DNA of 64,000 nt from Skermanella rosea (GCF_016806835.2 NZ_CP086111.1:483501-547500), one strand, 5' to 3'. Shown: positions 29,961 through 42,828, counted from the stretch's first letter. A program made the numbers and translations. Notes: generated from the letters alone by a model not told the origin.

Positions 29961-30347
29961 TCAGTACGCGGCGTAGGATTTCTCTTCCAGGATCGGGCTG
30001 TCCAGCAGCTCGTTGATCCGGCGCTTGACCGCCGCCCGCCGGTCGTTGGTGTGGTAGACGGCGCGGGCCAGCTCGATGAAGGCCGGGCCGAAGTCGCGCG
30101 CCCGCTCCAGGTCGCGGATGTCGTCCTCGATCTTCCACAGGCTCTCGTTGATCGCCTTCAGCTCGGCGGTCAGGGCGGTCAGGTCCCCGCTCGGCGGCAC
30201 CTGCTCCGCCAGCACGCGCGACAGCACGTCGTACTCGTGCTCGACGTTGCGCAGCTTGGCGGGGTCGCCGATGTTGGCCTTCTTGATCTCCAGGATCGTC
30301 AGCTTGTCGATCAGCTCGCCGGGAGCCACTTCAATCAGGATAGCCAT
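29961..30347 (-). CDS. DUF6165 family protein
   Basis: A 128-residue helical, cytoplasmic protein starting MAILIEVAPGELIDKLTILE, with two coiled-coil-like stretches (LTALTAELKAINESLWKIED) and ending EEKSYAAY. The opening matches the small family found beside glycosyltransferases. It sits between two GT9 genes on the same strand and so probably assists polysaccharide synthesis, function unknown. GCAGGAA precedes the ATG. Confidence 0.8.
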   Translation of the reverse strand: MAILIEVAPGELIDKLTILEIKKANIGDPAKLRNVEHEYDVLSRVLAEQVPPSGDLTALTAELKAINESLWKIEDDIRDLERARDFGPAFIELARAVYHTNDRRAAVKRRINELLDSPILEEKSYAAY

Positions 30348-30417
30348 CGCGTCATTCCTGCGAGGTTGCCACTATCGTTCCGTCCGCTTCCTAGCACAGC
30401 CGGAGCCCGCCCGCCAC

Positions 30418-31374
30418 TCAGGCACGGACCGTGTCCCACAGCCGGCGCACCGTCGCCTCGACCGCGTCCACCGTCAGGCCGCCCATCAGCGACACCCCTT
30501 CGCGCATCGCCTCCGGGATCTTCGCCGACAGGGTCTCGAACGGCTCGGGCGCCTGCGCATAGTCCGCATGCTTTCCCCACGGGCGGTAGTGATGGGCCGG
30601 GGTCGGGCCGAACAGCCCCACGGTCGGCACCCCGGCCGCCGCCGACAGGTGCATCTGGCCGCCGTCGTTCCCGACATACAGCGCGCAGCGCTGAAGGCAG
30701 GCCGCGGCGACCAGCAGCGGCGTGTTGCTCATCAGGTCGATCCGGCGCTCGGGATCGACCGCCGCCAGCACCGGCTCCGCCTGGGCGCGCTCCGCGGGGG
30801 ATCCGATCACCGCGACCCTGCCGCCGGGCAGGATGCCGCCAGGGCCGGTCAGGCGCCGCGCCAGTTCCGCGAACCGCTCCGACGGCCAGCGCTTGTGCTC
30901 GTGGGTCGAGCCCGGACCCAGCGCCAGCACCGGCGGGCCGTCGGGCACCAGCCCGGCCGCCGCGGCGTGGTCGGCGCCTCCGATCCACAGTCGGGGATCG
31001 GGCGGCGGGTCCAGGTCCAGGACCCGGCCGATCTCCTCCACCCGGTGGAGCCGCAGGCCCTTCGCCCGGCCGACCCGGCGCACCTCGCGCGCCGCCAGCG
31101 CGCGGGACACGGCGGAGTTCCGCAGGTCGACCACCAGGTCCCAGCGGGTGCCGACCGTGGTCAGCCACAGGTCCAGCCAGTGGCGGTGGTGCTTGCGCTT
31201 CTCCATCACGATCACGCGCTCGATGCACGGCGTCTCGGCGAGCAGCGGCGCCACGATCCGCCCGCACACGACGGTCATCCGGGAGTCGGGGTGGCGCTCG
31301 ATCAGGTATGCCAGCAGTCCGCTGGACAGGATGAAGTCGCCGATGCGGCTGTTGCCGATGAACAGAATGCGCAA
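30418..31374 (-). CDS. Glycosyltransferase family 9 (heptosyltransferase-like)
   Basis: A 318-residue protein from TTG 31374, chosen because GGGGGC lies 6 nt upstream and the family begins RILFIGNSRIGDFILSSGLL. A TTG at 31422 would add 16 residues. Conserved GT9 elements are LALGPGSTHEHKRWPSERFA, ALYVGNDGGQMHLSAAAGVP and VGLFGPTPAHHYRPWG. It adds a sugar, probably heptose-like, to LPS core or a related glycan at the inner face of the membrane. First gene of the minus-strand glycan group ending with the GDP-mannose enzyme. Confidence 0.88.
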   Translation of the reverse strand: MRILFIGNSRIGDFILSSGLLAYLIERHPDSRMTVVCGRIVAPLLAETPCIERVIVMEKRKHHRHWLDLWLTTVGTRWDLVVDLRNSAVSRALAAREVRRVGRAKGLRLHRVEEIGRVLDLDPPPDPRLWIGGADHAAAAGLVPDGPPVLALGPGSTHEHKRWPSERFAELARRLTGPGGILPGGRVAVIGSPAERAQAEPVLAAVDPERRIDLMSNTPLLVAAACLQRCALYVGNDGGQMHLSAAAGVPTVGLFGPTPAHHYRPWGKHADYAQAPEPFETLSAKIPEAMREGVSLMGGLTVDAVEATVRRLWDTVRA

Positions 31375-31496
31375 GACATGCCCCCGAAGTCCCCGTGCCG
31401 CGCCAAGAAGCCACCTTGCCAAAGGCGCCGCACGTCAATACGTGATGATTTCGGATCGCGATAGCCCCTTCCCTCGACCGCCGGTGGAGCCGAGCC

Positions 31497-32393
31497 ATGA
31501 ATCCTTCCTACGTCACCCTGGCCCCGCGCGGCATCCTGGCGATCGGCGACGCCGACCGCACCGCCTTCCTCCAGGGGCTGGTGACCAACGACGTCACCCC
31601 CGTCGGCCCCGCGCGCGCCGTCTATTCCGCCCTGCTGACGCCGCAGGGCAAGTTCCTGCACGACTTCTTCATCGCCGCCCTCGGGGACAGGCTCCTGCTG
31701 GACTGCGAGGCGGAACGGCTGGCCGACCTCCAGCGGCGGCTCAAGATGTACAAGCTGCGCTCCAAGGTCGCGCTGGAGGACGAGAGCGCCCGCTTCTCGG
31801 TCACCGCCCTGTTCGGCGGCGGCGCCCTGGAAGCCTTGGGCCTGCCGGCGGAGCCGGGCGCCGCGGCGGCGCTCGGCGACGGCGTCGCCTTCACCGATCC
31901 GCGCCTTCCCGGGCTCGGCGCCCGCGCCATCCTGCCCCGGGGAACCGAGGCCGAAGCACTGGAGGGCAGGGGGTTCCGGCCGGCGGCGCCCGACGCCTAC
32001 GAGCGGCTCCGGCTGGAGCAGGGGATTCCCGACGGCAGCCGGGACATGCTGGTCGACAAGGCGATCCTGCTGGAGAACGGCCTCGACGAGCTCAACGCGA
32101 TCTCCTGGCAGAAGGGCTGCTACATGGGGCAGGAGCTGACGGCCCGGACCCGCTACCGCGGGCTGGTCCGCAAGCGCCTGATGCCGGTCGCCGTCGAAGG
32201 CCCCCTGCCGGAGCCCGGCGCCCTCGTCATGCTGGGCGACAAGGAGGCGGGGGAGATGAGGACCGGCACCGGCGACCGGGCCCTGGCCCTGCTCCGGCTG
32301 GAGGAGGTCGAGCGCGCCAGGGCCGAGGGCCTGCCCCTGCTGGCCGGCGAAACCCGCATCGTCCCGCACCGGCCGGACTGGGCGGCCTACTGA
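31497..32393 (+). CDS. ygfZ: Folate-binding protein YgfZ
   Basis: A 298-residue GcvT-like protein that supports synthesis or repair of certain iron-sulfur enzymes using tetrahydrofolate. The signature KGCYMGQELTARTRYRG, with its essential Cys, is at about residues 205-221; the N-terminus (ILAIGDADRTAFLQGLVTND) and DKAILLENGLDELNAISWQ are also typical. Divergent from the glycan group. Confidence 0.93.
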   Translation: MNPSYVTLAPRGILAIGDADRTAFLQGLVTNDVTPVGPARAVYSALLTPQGKFLHDFFIAALGDRLLLDCEAERLADLQRRLKMYKLRSKVALEDESARFSVTALFGGGALEALGLPAEPGAAAALGDGVAFTDPRLPGLGARAILPRGTEAEALEGRGFRPAAPDAYERLRLEQGIPDGSRDMLVDKAILLENGLDELNAISWQKGCYMGQELTARTRYRGLVRKRLMPVAVEGPLPEPGALVMLGDKEAGEMRTGTGDRALALLRLEEVERARAEGLPLLAGETRIVPHRPDWAAY

Positions 32394-32496
32394 GGCGCCG
32401 CAACGGAATTTCGTAGCGACTGTGGAATTGTTGCCCGCGGGGCATGTTGAAAGGGGTGAAGAAACGGACTGTTCAACAGACCAGAGGAGTTCTTCG

Positions 32497-33075
32497 ATGC
32501 GTAAGGAACTGATCGGCGCCGCTTCGGCCATTGCCCTGATGACGGGCGCCGCCTTCGCTCAGGGCACTTCGACCACTGATCCGTCCGCCACGCCCGCAGT
32601 TCCGCCCGCCGCCGTCGACGGCATGCCGGCCACCGGCGCGGTCAGCGCCGAGGAGATGATCGGCGAGGATGTCGTGGGCAGCGACGGGGAGGAGATCGGC
32701 TCCGTCGAGGACGTGATCATCGATCCCGCGTCGGGCGAGCCAAGGCAGCTGGTGATCGCCAGCGGCGGCTTCCTCGGCATCGGCGAGAAGCGGATCTCGG
32801 TCGATTTCTCCCAGGTGCAGGTCCAGACCGAGGATGACGGGGAACCGGAAAGCCTGACCCTCTCGAACATGACCCAGGCCGACGTCGAGGCGATGCCGGA
32901 ATTCCAGTACAGCGACACCATGACCACCCTGAACCGCAGCGGCGACGCCGGCATGAGCGGCAGCACCGCCACCACCCGGGGCGCCGAAGGTGAATCGGGC
33001 AACATGGGAGCCGGCGGCATGACGGGAGGCACCGGCGGCACCGGCGCCACGACCGGCGGCGGCAGCTCGCAGTAA
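32497..33075 (+). CDS. Secreted PRC-barrel domain protein
   Basis: From ATG 32497, preceded by GAGGAG, a 192-residue protein. A signal peptide (residues 1-22, ending GAAFAQ) is followed by a PRC-barrel (IGEDVVGSDGEEIGSVEDVI, PRQLVIASGGFLGIGEKRIS) and a low-complexity Gly/Thr/Ser tail. Such proteins are common in the alphaproteobacterial periplasm, and the barrel may bind a partner or act as a stress-related scaffold. The frame is open upstream, but the ribosome site and signal peptide fix this start. Confidence 0.85.
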   Translation: MRKELIGAASAIALMTGAAFAQGTSTTDPSATPAVPPAAVDGMPATGAVSAEEMIGEDVVGSDGEEIGSVEDVIIDPASGEPRQLVIASGGFLGIGEKRISVDFSQVQVQTEDDGEPESLTLSNMTQADVEAMPEFQYSDTMTTLNRSGDAGMSGSTATTRGAEGESGNMGAGGMTGGTGGTGATTGGGSSQ

Positions 33076-33137
33076 GCTTCAATGTTAAGCAGAACCGGGG
33101 ACGCGCGGGGGACCGACAACCTTGCGTAACCTGGGAG

Positions 33138-33164
33138 GACCCCCGGAGCAGCGCTCCGGGGGTC
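33138..33164. terminator. Bidirectional hairpin between convergent genes
   Basis: Perfect 12-bp arms GACCCCCGGAGC (33138-33149) and GCTCCGGGGGTC (33153-33164) with loop AGC lie between the PRC-barrel gene and meaB, which converge here. There is no long T-run. Confidence 0.65.
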
Positions 33165-33166
33165 TC

Positions 33167-34099
33167 TCAGTTCAGGGTCAACAGCAACCGTCGGGCGACC
33201 GCCCGAAGCTCCCCGAAGGGGGCGGCCTCCGGTCCCAGGTCCAGCGGGCCGGCGCGGCGGATGCCTTCGCGGCCGAACCGCTCGCGGACCGCTTCGGCCA
33301 GCCAGCTCCGCGCCTGGGCATGGCGCAGGCGCTTCAGGCGCCCGGTCTCGGCCAGCCAGGCGGCATGCCCGTCCACGGTGGCGATCAGCTCGCCGACGCC
33401 CTGGCGCTGCTGCACCGACAGGGCCAGCACCGGGACCGTCCAGCCGCCGCGCGCCTCCTCGGCGAGGCTGAGCGCGCCGCGGACGTCGGCGCGGGCGCGT
33501 TCCGCCGCGGCTCCCATGTCGGCCTTGGTCACGACGACGATATCCGGGATCTCGACGATGCCGGCCTTCATGAATTGCAGGCTGTCGCCCGAGCCGGGCT
33601 GGACGCAGAACACGACCGTGTCGGCCGTCCCGGCGATGTCGGTCTCCGACTGGCCGACGCCCACCGTCTCGATCAGCACGATGTCGTAGACGGCCCGCAT
33701 CAGCACCATGGCGGCGACCGTCAGGCCCGCCAGCCCGCCCAGCCGGTCGCGCGCCGCCATGGAGCGGACGAAGCAGCCGGCATCCTCCGGATCGGTGCCC
33801 AGCCGGGTGCGGTCGCCCAGCAGGGCGCCGCCGCTGCGCCTGGACGACGGATCGACCGCGATGCAGCCGACCGTCTTGCCCAGCCGGCGGTATTCGGTGA
33901 TCAGCGCGCCGGTCAGCGTCGATTTGCCGACGCCGGGCGGGCCGGTCAGCCCGATCACGTGGGCGATCGGGTCCTTGTAGGCGGAATCCAGCAGGTCCGC
34001 GGTGGCGGCGCCGTCGGGATCGCGCTCGATCCCGGCCAGCGCCGCCGCCAGGGCCGCCTTCTCTCCGCGCGCGAGCGCGTCGCGGAGCTTGGCCAGCAT
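33167..34099 (-). CDS. meaB: MeaB/ArgK-type GTPase (methylmalonyl-CoA mutase accessory)
   Basis: A 310-residue G3E GTPase that loads and protects adenosylcobalamin in methylmalonyl-CoA mutase or related mutases. P-loop GLTGPPGVGKSTLTGAL near residue 50, DPSSRRSGGALLGDRTRL, the switch ETVGVGQSE, and VVTKAD for guanine recognition are all clear. ATG 34099 lies 5 nt after the ppdK stop, so they are probably co-transcribed. No mutase gene lies in the window. Confidence 0.92.
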   Translation of the reverse strand: MLAKLRDALARGEKAALAAALAGIERDPDGAATADLLDSAYKDPIAHVIGLTGPPGVGKSTLTGALITEYRRLGKTVGCIAVDPSSRRSGGALLGDRTRLGTDPEDAGCFVRSMAARDRLGGLAGLTVAAMVLMRAVYDIVLIETVGVGQSETDIAGTADTVVFCVQPGSGDSLQFMKAGIVEIPDIVVVTKADMGAAAERARADVRGALSLAEEARGGWTVPVLALSVQQRQGVGELIATVDGHAAWLAETGRLKRLRHAQARSWLAEAVRERFGREGIRRAGPLDLGPEAAPFGELRAVARRLLLTLN

Positions 34100-34104
34100 G
34101 CCGG

Positions 34105-36798
<2,694 letters not shown>

Positions 36799-36956
36799 GG
36801 TGCTCCCCGGTAACTCCTGTGATGGACTCAAATACTGGATTGGCCGTGGTTAACAATCACCCCGGCGAAATGCTCCAGGACTATTCCGCGAGTTGTTGGA
36901 TGGAACATGGCTTTGCATATCATCATATGCGAACCGCCGCACCTGTCCCTCGATCC

Positions 36957-39050
36957 CTAACCTTCGATCCTGGAGAAATCCGCGATCCGATTCAAGGTCG
37001 CGGGAATCTGGCTCAGGAGACGCAGACGGTTTACTCGGAGGGGGGGCTGGTCGGCATTGACCGTCACCTTGTCGAAGAAGGCGTCCACCGGCGCGCGAAG
37101 CGCCGCCAGCGCGCCCATGCAGCCGGCGAAATCCTCCGTGGCCAGCAGGGGCACCGCGGCGCGCTCGGCCTCGGCCAGCGCCTGGAACAGCGCCTTTTCC
37201 TCCGGCTGCTCCAGCAGGCCGGCCTCGGGCGCGCCGCCGTGGGTGGTCCCGTCCTTCTTTTCCTCGATCCGGACGATGTTGGTGGCCCGCCGGTAGGCGG
37301 TCAGCAGGTTGGCGCCGTCGTCGGTACCCAGGAAGCCCTGGAGCGCCTGGACCCGCGACAGCAGGCGGACCAGGTCGTCCTCTCCGCCGAGCGCGAACAC
37401 GGCGTCCACCAGGTCGTGGCGGACGCCCCGGTCGCGCAGCACGACCTTCAGCCGGTCGGCGAAGAAGTCCAGCAGCTGCGGCCCGACCTGGGCGGCCGGC
37501 ACCAGCTTCTCGGCCCGGTACAACCCGTGGGCGATGTCGAACACGCGGCCCAGGTCCAGCCGCAGCCCGTTGTCCACGATCAGGCGGATCAGGCCGAGCG
37601 CAGCGCGCCGTAGCGCGTAGGGATCCTTGGAGCCGGTCGGCCGCTCGTCGATCGCGAAGAACCCGACCAGGGTGTCCAGCTTGTCGGCCAGGGCCACGGC
37701 GACGCTGACCAGCGCCGTCGGGCAGCGGTCGTTGGGGCCCAGCGGCTTGTAATGCTCGGCCACGGCGTCGGCGACCTCGGGAGCCAGCCCCTCGCCCAGC
37801 GCGTAGTAGCGGCCCATGACGCCTTGGAGCTCCGGGAACTCCCCGACCATGCCGGACACCAGGTCGGCCTTGGCGAGCCGGGCGGCCAGCCGCGCCCGAT
37901 CGGGATCGCAGCCCGGCACGAAGGCTGCCAACTCGGCGGCCAGGGTCTCCAGCCGGTTGACCTTCTCCGCGACGGTGCCGAGCCGGGCGTGGAAGATCAC
38001 CGACTCGAGCGCCGGGACCCGCTCCTCCAGCCTGACCTTGCGGTCCTGCTCCCAGAAGAACTTGGCGTCGGACAGCCGGGCGCGCAGGACGCGCTCGTTG
38101 CCGGCGATCACCGCGGCCCCGCCGTCGGACGTGACCATGTTGGCGACCACCACGAAGCGCGGCGCCAGCGCGCCGGTCGCGTCGGTCGTGGCGAAATATT
38201 TCTGGTGGGTCCGCATGGAGGTGGTCAGCACCTCCGGCGGGACGTCCATGAACTGCTGGTCGATGGCGCCGCTCAGCACGACCGGCCACTCGACCAGCCC
38301 GGTGACCTCGTCCAGCAATCCCTCGTCCGGCGCCACCACGAGGCCGTGGGCACCCGCGGCCTCCGCCGCGTCGGACGCGATCTTCGCCCGGCGCTCGTCC
38401 CTGGACAGGATCACGTGGGTGGACCGCAGGCCCTCGCGGTACTGCTCGAAGCTGCCGGCCTCGACCACGGCGTCGGGCGAGAGGAAGCGGTGCCCCCGGG
38501 TGGTGTCGACGAACGTCAGCTCCCCAAGCCCGCCGCCGAGGTCGAACGACCCCTCGACCGCCTTGCCGTCGAATACCGCCAGGACATGGTGCAGCGGACG
38601 GACCCAGCGGAAGCCGCCGGTGGCCCAGCGCATGCTCTTGGGCCAGGGCAGCTCGCGGATGGTCTCCGCGATCAGGTCGGGCAGCACCTCGGCGGTGGCG
38701 CGGCCGGGCTTCTCCACCACGGCGAACCAGAACGACCCCTTGCCGGTATCGCGCTGCTCGCACTGGTCCAGGCTGGACAGGCCGGCGCCCCGAAGGAACC
38801 CGGCGACCGCCTGCTCGGGCGAGCCGACGCGCGGTCCCTTGCGTTCCTCCCGGACGTCGGCGGTGCGCTCCGCCAGACCTTCCACCACCAGCGCCAGCCG
38901 GCGCGGGGTCGAGTGGGCCTCGCTCGCGGCGGCCGTCAGGCCGGCGGCCTCCAGCTTGGCGGTGATGAGACGCTGGAGATCCTCGGCCGCGCGAGCTTGC
39001 ATGCGGGCCGGGATATCCTCGGAGAACAGTTCGATCAGAAGCTGGGGCAT
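36957..39050 (-). CDS. glyS: Glycine--tRNA ligase beta subunit
   Basis: Beta subunit of the bacterial heterotetrameric enzyme; binds tRNA-Gly. From ATG 39050 it is 697 residues, close to the 689 of E. coli. It starts MPQLLIELFSEDIPARMQAR, and contains SMRWATGGFRWVRPLHHVLA, PEVLTTSMRTHQKYFA and, near the C-terminus, the HD-like and anticodon-binding regions. glyQ lies 16 nt upstream in the same operon. Confidence 0.96.
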   Translation of the reverse strand: MPQLLIELFSEDIPARMQARAAEDLQRLITAKLEAAGLTAAASEAHSTPRRLALVVEGLAERTADVREERKGPRVGSPEQAVAGFLRGAGLSSLDQCEQRDTGKGSFWFAVVEKPGRATAEVLPDLIAETIRELPWPKSMRWATGGFRWVRPLHHVLAVFDGKAVEGSFDLGGGLGELTFVDTTRGHRFLSPDAVVEAGSFEQYREGLRSTHVILSRDERRAKIASDAAEAAGAHGLVVAPDEGLLDEVTGLVEWPVVLSGAIDQQFMDVPPEVLTTSMRTHQKYFATTDATGALAPRFVVVANMVTSDGGAAVIAGNERVLRARLSDAKFFWEQDRKVRLEERVPALESVIFHARLGTVAEKVNRLETLAAELAAFVPGCDPDRARLAARLAKADLVSGMVGEFPELQGVMGRYYALGEGLAPEVADAVAEHYKPLGPNDRCPTALVSVAVALADKLDTLVGFFAIDERPTGSKDPYALRRAALGLIRLIVDNGLRLDLGRVFDIAHGLYRAEKLVPAAQVGPQLLDFFADRLKVVLRDRGVRHDLVDAVFALGGEDDLVRLLSRVQALQGFLGTDDGANLLTAYRRATNIVRIEEKKDGTTHGGAPEAGLLEQPEEKALFQALAEAERAAVPLLATEDFAGCMGALAALRAPVDAFFDKVTVNADQPPLRVNRLRLLSQIPATLNRIADFSRIEG

Positions 39051-39066
39051 GGTTTCCGGCGGTCTG

Positions 39067-39987
39067 TCAGGAGGTCGGGCCGGCGGCGGACGGTGCCAGC
39101 GCCGGGGCCGATGCCGGCAATCCCGCCAGCCAGGCCTCGCAGCAACCCTTGGCAAGCGCCCGGACGCGGCCGATATAGGCGGCCCGCTCGACCACGCTGA
39201 TCACGCCGCGCGCGTCCAGGAGGTTGAACAGATGGCTCGCCTTGATGCACTGGTCATAGGCGGGCAGGGCCAGCCGGGCGTCCAGCAGCATCCGGCATTC
39301 CTCCTCGGCGTCCTTGAAGTGGCGGAGCAGCCGGTCGGTGTCGGCATAGTCGAAGTTGAAGGTGGAGAACTCCACCTCCGACCGCTTGAACACGTCGCCG
39401 TAGCGGACGCCGGCGCCGTTAAAGTCCAGGTCGTAGACGTTCTCGACGCCCTGGACATACATGGCGAGCCGTTCCAGGCCGTAGGTCAGCTCGACCGCGA
39501 CGGGGTCGCACTCGATGCCGCCGACCTGCTGGAAATAGGTGAACTGGGTGACCTCCATGCCGTCGCACCAGACTTCCCAGCCCAGGCCCCAGGCGCCCAG
39601 GGTCGGGCTTTCCCAGTCGTCCTCGACGAACCGGATGTCGTGAAGCGCGGGGTCGATCCCCAGGGCGTACAGGCTCTTCAGGTATAGGTCCTGCGCGTCG
39701 GCCGGCGACGGCTTCAGGATCACCTGGAACTGGTAATAATGCTGCAAGCGGTTGGGATTCTCGCCGTAGCGGCCGTCCTTGGGGCGGCGCGACGGCTGAA
39801 CATAGGCGGCGCGCCAAGCCTGCGGCCCCAGCGCCCGCAAGGTCGTCGCCGGGTGGAACGTGCCGGCGCCGACTTCCATGTCATAGGGCTGGAGGATGAC
39901 GCAGCCCTGTTCCGCCCAGAAATTCTGGAGCTTGAGGATCAGCCCCTGGAAGCTGAGGGGCCGTGTCGCCGCGCTTGCAGGCGCCAT
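39067..39987 (-). CDS. glyQ: Glycine--tRNA ligase alpha subunit
   Basis: Catalytic alpha subunit that makes glycyl-adenylate. The 306-residue protein has the class II core ([56 protein letters not shown]). A 15-residue Ala/Pro/Ser-rich C-terminal tail is slightly longer than usual. Leads the glyQ-glyS operon. Confidence 0.96.
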   Translation of the reverse strand: MAPASAATRPLSFQGLILKLQNFWAEQGCVILQPYDMEVGAGTFHPATTLRALGPQAWRAAYVQPSRRPKDGRYGENPNRLQHYYQFQVILKPSPADAQDLYLKSLYALGIDPALHDIRFVEDDWESPTLGAWGLGWEVWCDGMEVTQFTYFQQVGGIECDPVAVELTYGLERLAMYVQGVENVYDLDFNGAGVRYGDVFKRSEVEFSTFNFDYADTDRLLRHFKDAEEECRMLLDARLALPAYDQCIKASHLFNLLDARGVISVVERAAYIGRVRALAKGCCEAWLAGLPASAPALAPSAAGPTS

Positions 39988-40115
39988 GTTCGCTCACACT
40001 TTATGATTATGTTGCAGTGCGTGGACGATACGCGGGCAATCTGGCGGAATCAAGTGCAGGAGGCGGTGCGTCGGAGCCGGCGTCGCACGACGGGCGAACG
40101 TCAAAGGGCCGCATT

Positions 40116-40189
40116 ATCCACAGATGAACGCAGATGGACACAGATAGGATCGAAAAAACATCTGTGTCCATCTGCGTTTATCTGTGGAT
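40116..40189. repeat. Long inverted repeat (30-bp arms, 14-nt loop)
   Basis: The arms are 40116-40145 (starts ATCCACAGATGAACGCAGAT) and 40160-40189; they pair at 29 of 30 positions, the exception being a potential G-U. The loop is AGGATCGAAAAAAC. Each arm itself repeats the short unit ACAGATG/GCAGATG. Elements with this CAGATG...CATCTG look occur in many bacterial genomes as intergenic palindromes. It lies between glyQ (divergent side) and a small minus-strand gene, and may act as a transcript-end hairpin. Confidence 0.85.
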
Positions 40190-40204
40190 GAATGAAATGA
40201 ACTC

Positions 40205-40444
40205 TCACCGGTAAGGGCAGTCCGGGCGGCCGCAGGCGCTGGCCTTGGTAGCCGACACGTAGACGCCGCAGGAGGCGCAACGGACCATCTCCTGGGCGTC
40301 GCGGGGACGCGGGCGGGGCAGCCCGGCCTCGCGGCGGGCCGCCATCTCGCGCTTCGCCTTGGCGATCGCCTGGGAGCGGGTCACGAACTTGAAGCCGAAC
40401 CACACGATGGCGATCAGCAGGACTAGGGTGAGGAACTTCAACAT
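40205..40444 (-). CDS. Small membrane protein with zinc-ribbon-like tail (PP0621-like)
   Basis: A 79-residue protein: N-terminal membrane helix (MLKFLTLVLLIAIVWFGFKF), a charged linker, then MVRCASCGVYVSATKASACG and RPDCPYR, a four-cysteine zinc-ribbon pattern. The MVRC-xx-CG segment resembles PP0621-family proteins. Probably a membrane-anchored small metal-binding protein; function unknown. Confidence 0.8.
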   Translation of the reverse strand: MLKFLTLVLLIAIVWFGFKFVTRSQAIAKAKREMAARREAGLPRPRPRDAQEMVRCASCGVYVSATKASACGRPDCPYR

Positions 40445-40495
40445 GCTTTCTCTTAGTTCCCCGCCCCATGTCGGTCAAGTCAGGCGCCGGTCAAG

Positions 40496-41284
<789 letters not shown>

Positions 41285-41313
41285 TCAGGGCTTCGTATCG
41301 GGCGTGTCCGGCT

Positions 41314-41535
41314 TCAGCCGCCGGAGAAGGGGCGGACGATCTCCAGGTCGTCGCCTTCGGCCAGGGCGGTGTCGGCCCAGCGGCCGGCGGGGACGACCGC
41401 GCCGTTCAGCGCGACGGCGACGCCGCGGGCTCCGGGAACCACCCCCTTCCCGCGCAGCAGGGCGTCGAGCGTCGGGGCCGCCAGCGGCTCGCGCTGGCCG
41501 TTCACCTGGATATGCGGGGGAATATGTCGGGTCAT
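41314..41535 (-). CDS. thiS: Sulfur carrier protein ThiS
   Basis: A 73-residue ubiquitin-like sulfur carrier. It begins with strand-forming IQVNGQREPLAAPTLDALL and ends with the essential C-terminal Gly-Gly (IVRPFSGG), where the thiocarboxylate is formed. Its ATG overlaps the thiO stop (ATGA, 4 nt), so translation is coupled. The frame extends further upstream but only this start gives a ThiS-sized protein. Confidence 0.93.
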   Translation of the reverse strand: MTRHIPPHIQVNGQREPLAAPTLDALLRGKGVVPGARGVAVALNGAVVPAGRWADTALAEGDDLEIVRPFSGG

Positions 41536-42743
41536 GGAAGTTCCTTCCCACTCTGCGGGCGGCCTGGCGCCGCTCTCTTCGCGAATCGGTCGATGCCGAA
41601 CGGGCGGATGACGTCGGCGATCCGCCCGGTCAGGATGTGGTCGGAGACGGCGTCGGCGGTGACCGGGGTCAGCAGGATGCCGTTCCGGTGATGGCCGGTC
41701 GCCAGGACCAGCCCGTCCAGCGCCGACGGTCCCAGGATGGGGGCGTCGTCGCGCGAGCCGGGGCGGAAGCCGACCCACAGCTCGTCGATCGGCAGTTCCT
41801 CGACTCCCGGCAGCGCCCGCCAGGCGCCCTCGAGCAGGGACATGACGCCGCCCGCGGTCAGGTCGGTGTCGAAGCCGCGCTCCTCCACCGTGGCGCCGAT
41901 CACCAGCCGGCCGTCGCGGCGCGGCACCAGATAGACGCCGGGCGTCCAGACCACATGCCGGAGCAGCGGCTCGCGCGGGTCCATCCGAAGGGCCGCCATC
42001 TGGCCCTTGACCGGCCGGACCGGCGGCCGGGCACCGTCGGGCAGACCGGGAATCCCCCGCGACCAGGCGCCCGCGGCCAGCACGGTGACGTCGGCCCGGT
42101 GCGTCCCGCCTCCGGCCGCCAGCACGCCGGCGGCGTGCCCGCCCTCGACCAGGATCTCCTCGACCGCCGTGTGTTCATGCAAGCGCCCCCCGGCCCGCTC
42201 GAAGGCGGTGCGGAGCGCCAGGGCGACCTTGCGGTTGTCCACCTGATGATCGCGCGGGCTCAGGATCGCCGCCGCCGTGCCGGTGTGCAGATAGGGCTCG
42301 CGGCGCTTGACCTCCGCCCCCGTCAGCCACTCATGGCCGAGCCCCAGGCTCTTCTGGAGGTCGAAATTGAAGCGCAGCCGGGCGACGTCGTCGGAGTTCA
42401 GGGCCACCACGAGGGTGCCCTCGGTGCGCAACTCGACGTCGATGCCGGAGGCGGCCTGAAGCTCCTCGGCGAAGCCCGGCCACAGGTCCTGGCTGTGCCG
42501 GTTCAGCGGCAGCTGGCCCTCCTCGCCGGGCTCGACCTCGACGCCGGCCGCCAGCATCCCCGCGGCGGCATGGCTGGCGCCGCGTCCCGCCTCGCCCTTG
42601 TCGAAGATCTCGACCCGGCACCCGGCGGCGGCAAGGCGCCAGCCGATGCCGAGGCCGACCACGCCGGCGCCGACGATGGCGACCGAGGGGCGGTCGGACC
42701 GCGGGCCGGTCGGAATATCGGAAATGGATCGCGCTGTCGTCAT
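41532..42743 (-). CDS. thiO: Glycine oxidase ThiO
   Basis: FAD enzyme that oxidises glycine to the imine used by ThiG. From ATG 42743 it is 403 residues. FAD-binding VAIVGAGVVGLGIGWRLAAA near the N-terminus and the C-terminal GATVEERGFDTDLTAGGV and ATGHHRNGILLTPVTA match ThiO. The start follows the AAGGGAG at the 3' edge of a TPP riboswitch; an ATG at 42764 lies inside the riboswitch and is rejected. Confidence 0.95.
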   Translation of the reverse strand: MTTARSISDIPTGPRSDRPSVAIVGAGVVGLGIGWRLAAAGCRVEIFDKGEAGRGASHAAAGMLAAGVEVEPGEEGQLPLNRHSQDLWPGFAEELQAASGIDVELRTEGTLVVALNSDDVARLRFNFDLQKSLGLGHEWLTGAEVKRREPYLHTGTAAAILSPRDHQVDNRKVALALRTAFERAGGRLHEHTAVEEILVEGGHAAGVLAAGGGTHRADVTVLAAGAWSRGIPGLPDGARPPVRPVKGQMAALRMDPREPLLRHVVWTPGVYLVPRRDGRLVIGATVEERGFDTDLTAGGVMSLLEGAWRALPGVEELPIDELWVGFRPGSRDDAPILGPSALDGLVLATGHHRNGILLTPVTADAVSDHILTGRIADVIRPFGIDRFAKRAAPGRPQSGKELP

Positions 42744-42748
42744 GGGGG

Positions 42749-42828
42749 CTCCCTTCGTCGGCATTATCCGAACAGGTTCGATGGGTATGATCTCAGCCGG
42801 CCCCTCGAAGGACCGGCACCCCAGCCAG
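42749..42828 (-). promoter_or_regulatory. TPP (THI-box) riboswitch controlling thiOSG
   Basis: Minus-strand RNA shows the conserved order GGGGTGCC, GGCTGAGA, ACCCATCGAACCTG, then TAATGCCGACGAAGGGA, ending at the thiO ribosome site. The 3' GAAGGGA being both element and Shine-Dalgarno suggests thiamine diphosphate blocks translation initiation. Confidence 0.95.

Noticed and set aside
32990..33075. Gly/Thr-rich repeats in the PRC-barrel protein as a separate element
   Set aside because: It is the in-frame low-complexity tail of a secreted protein, with no larger repeat structure.
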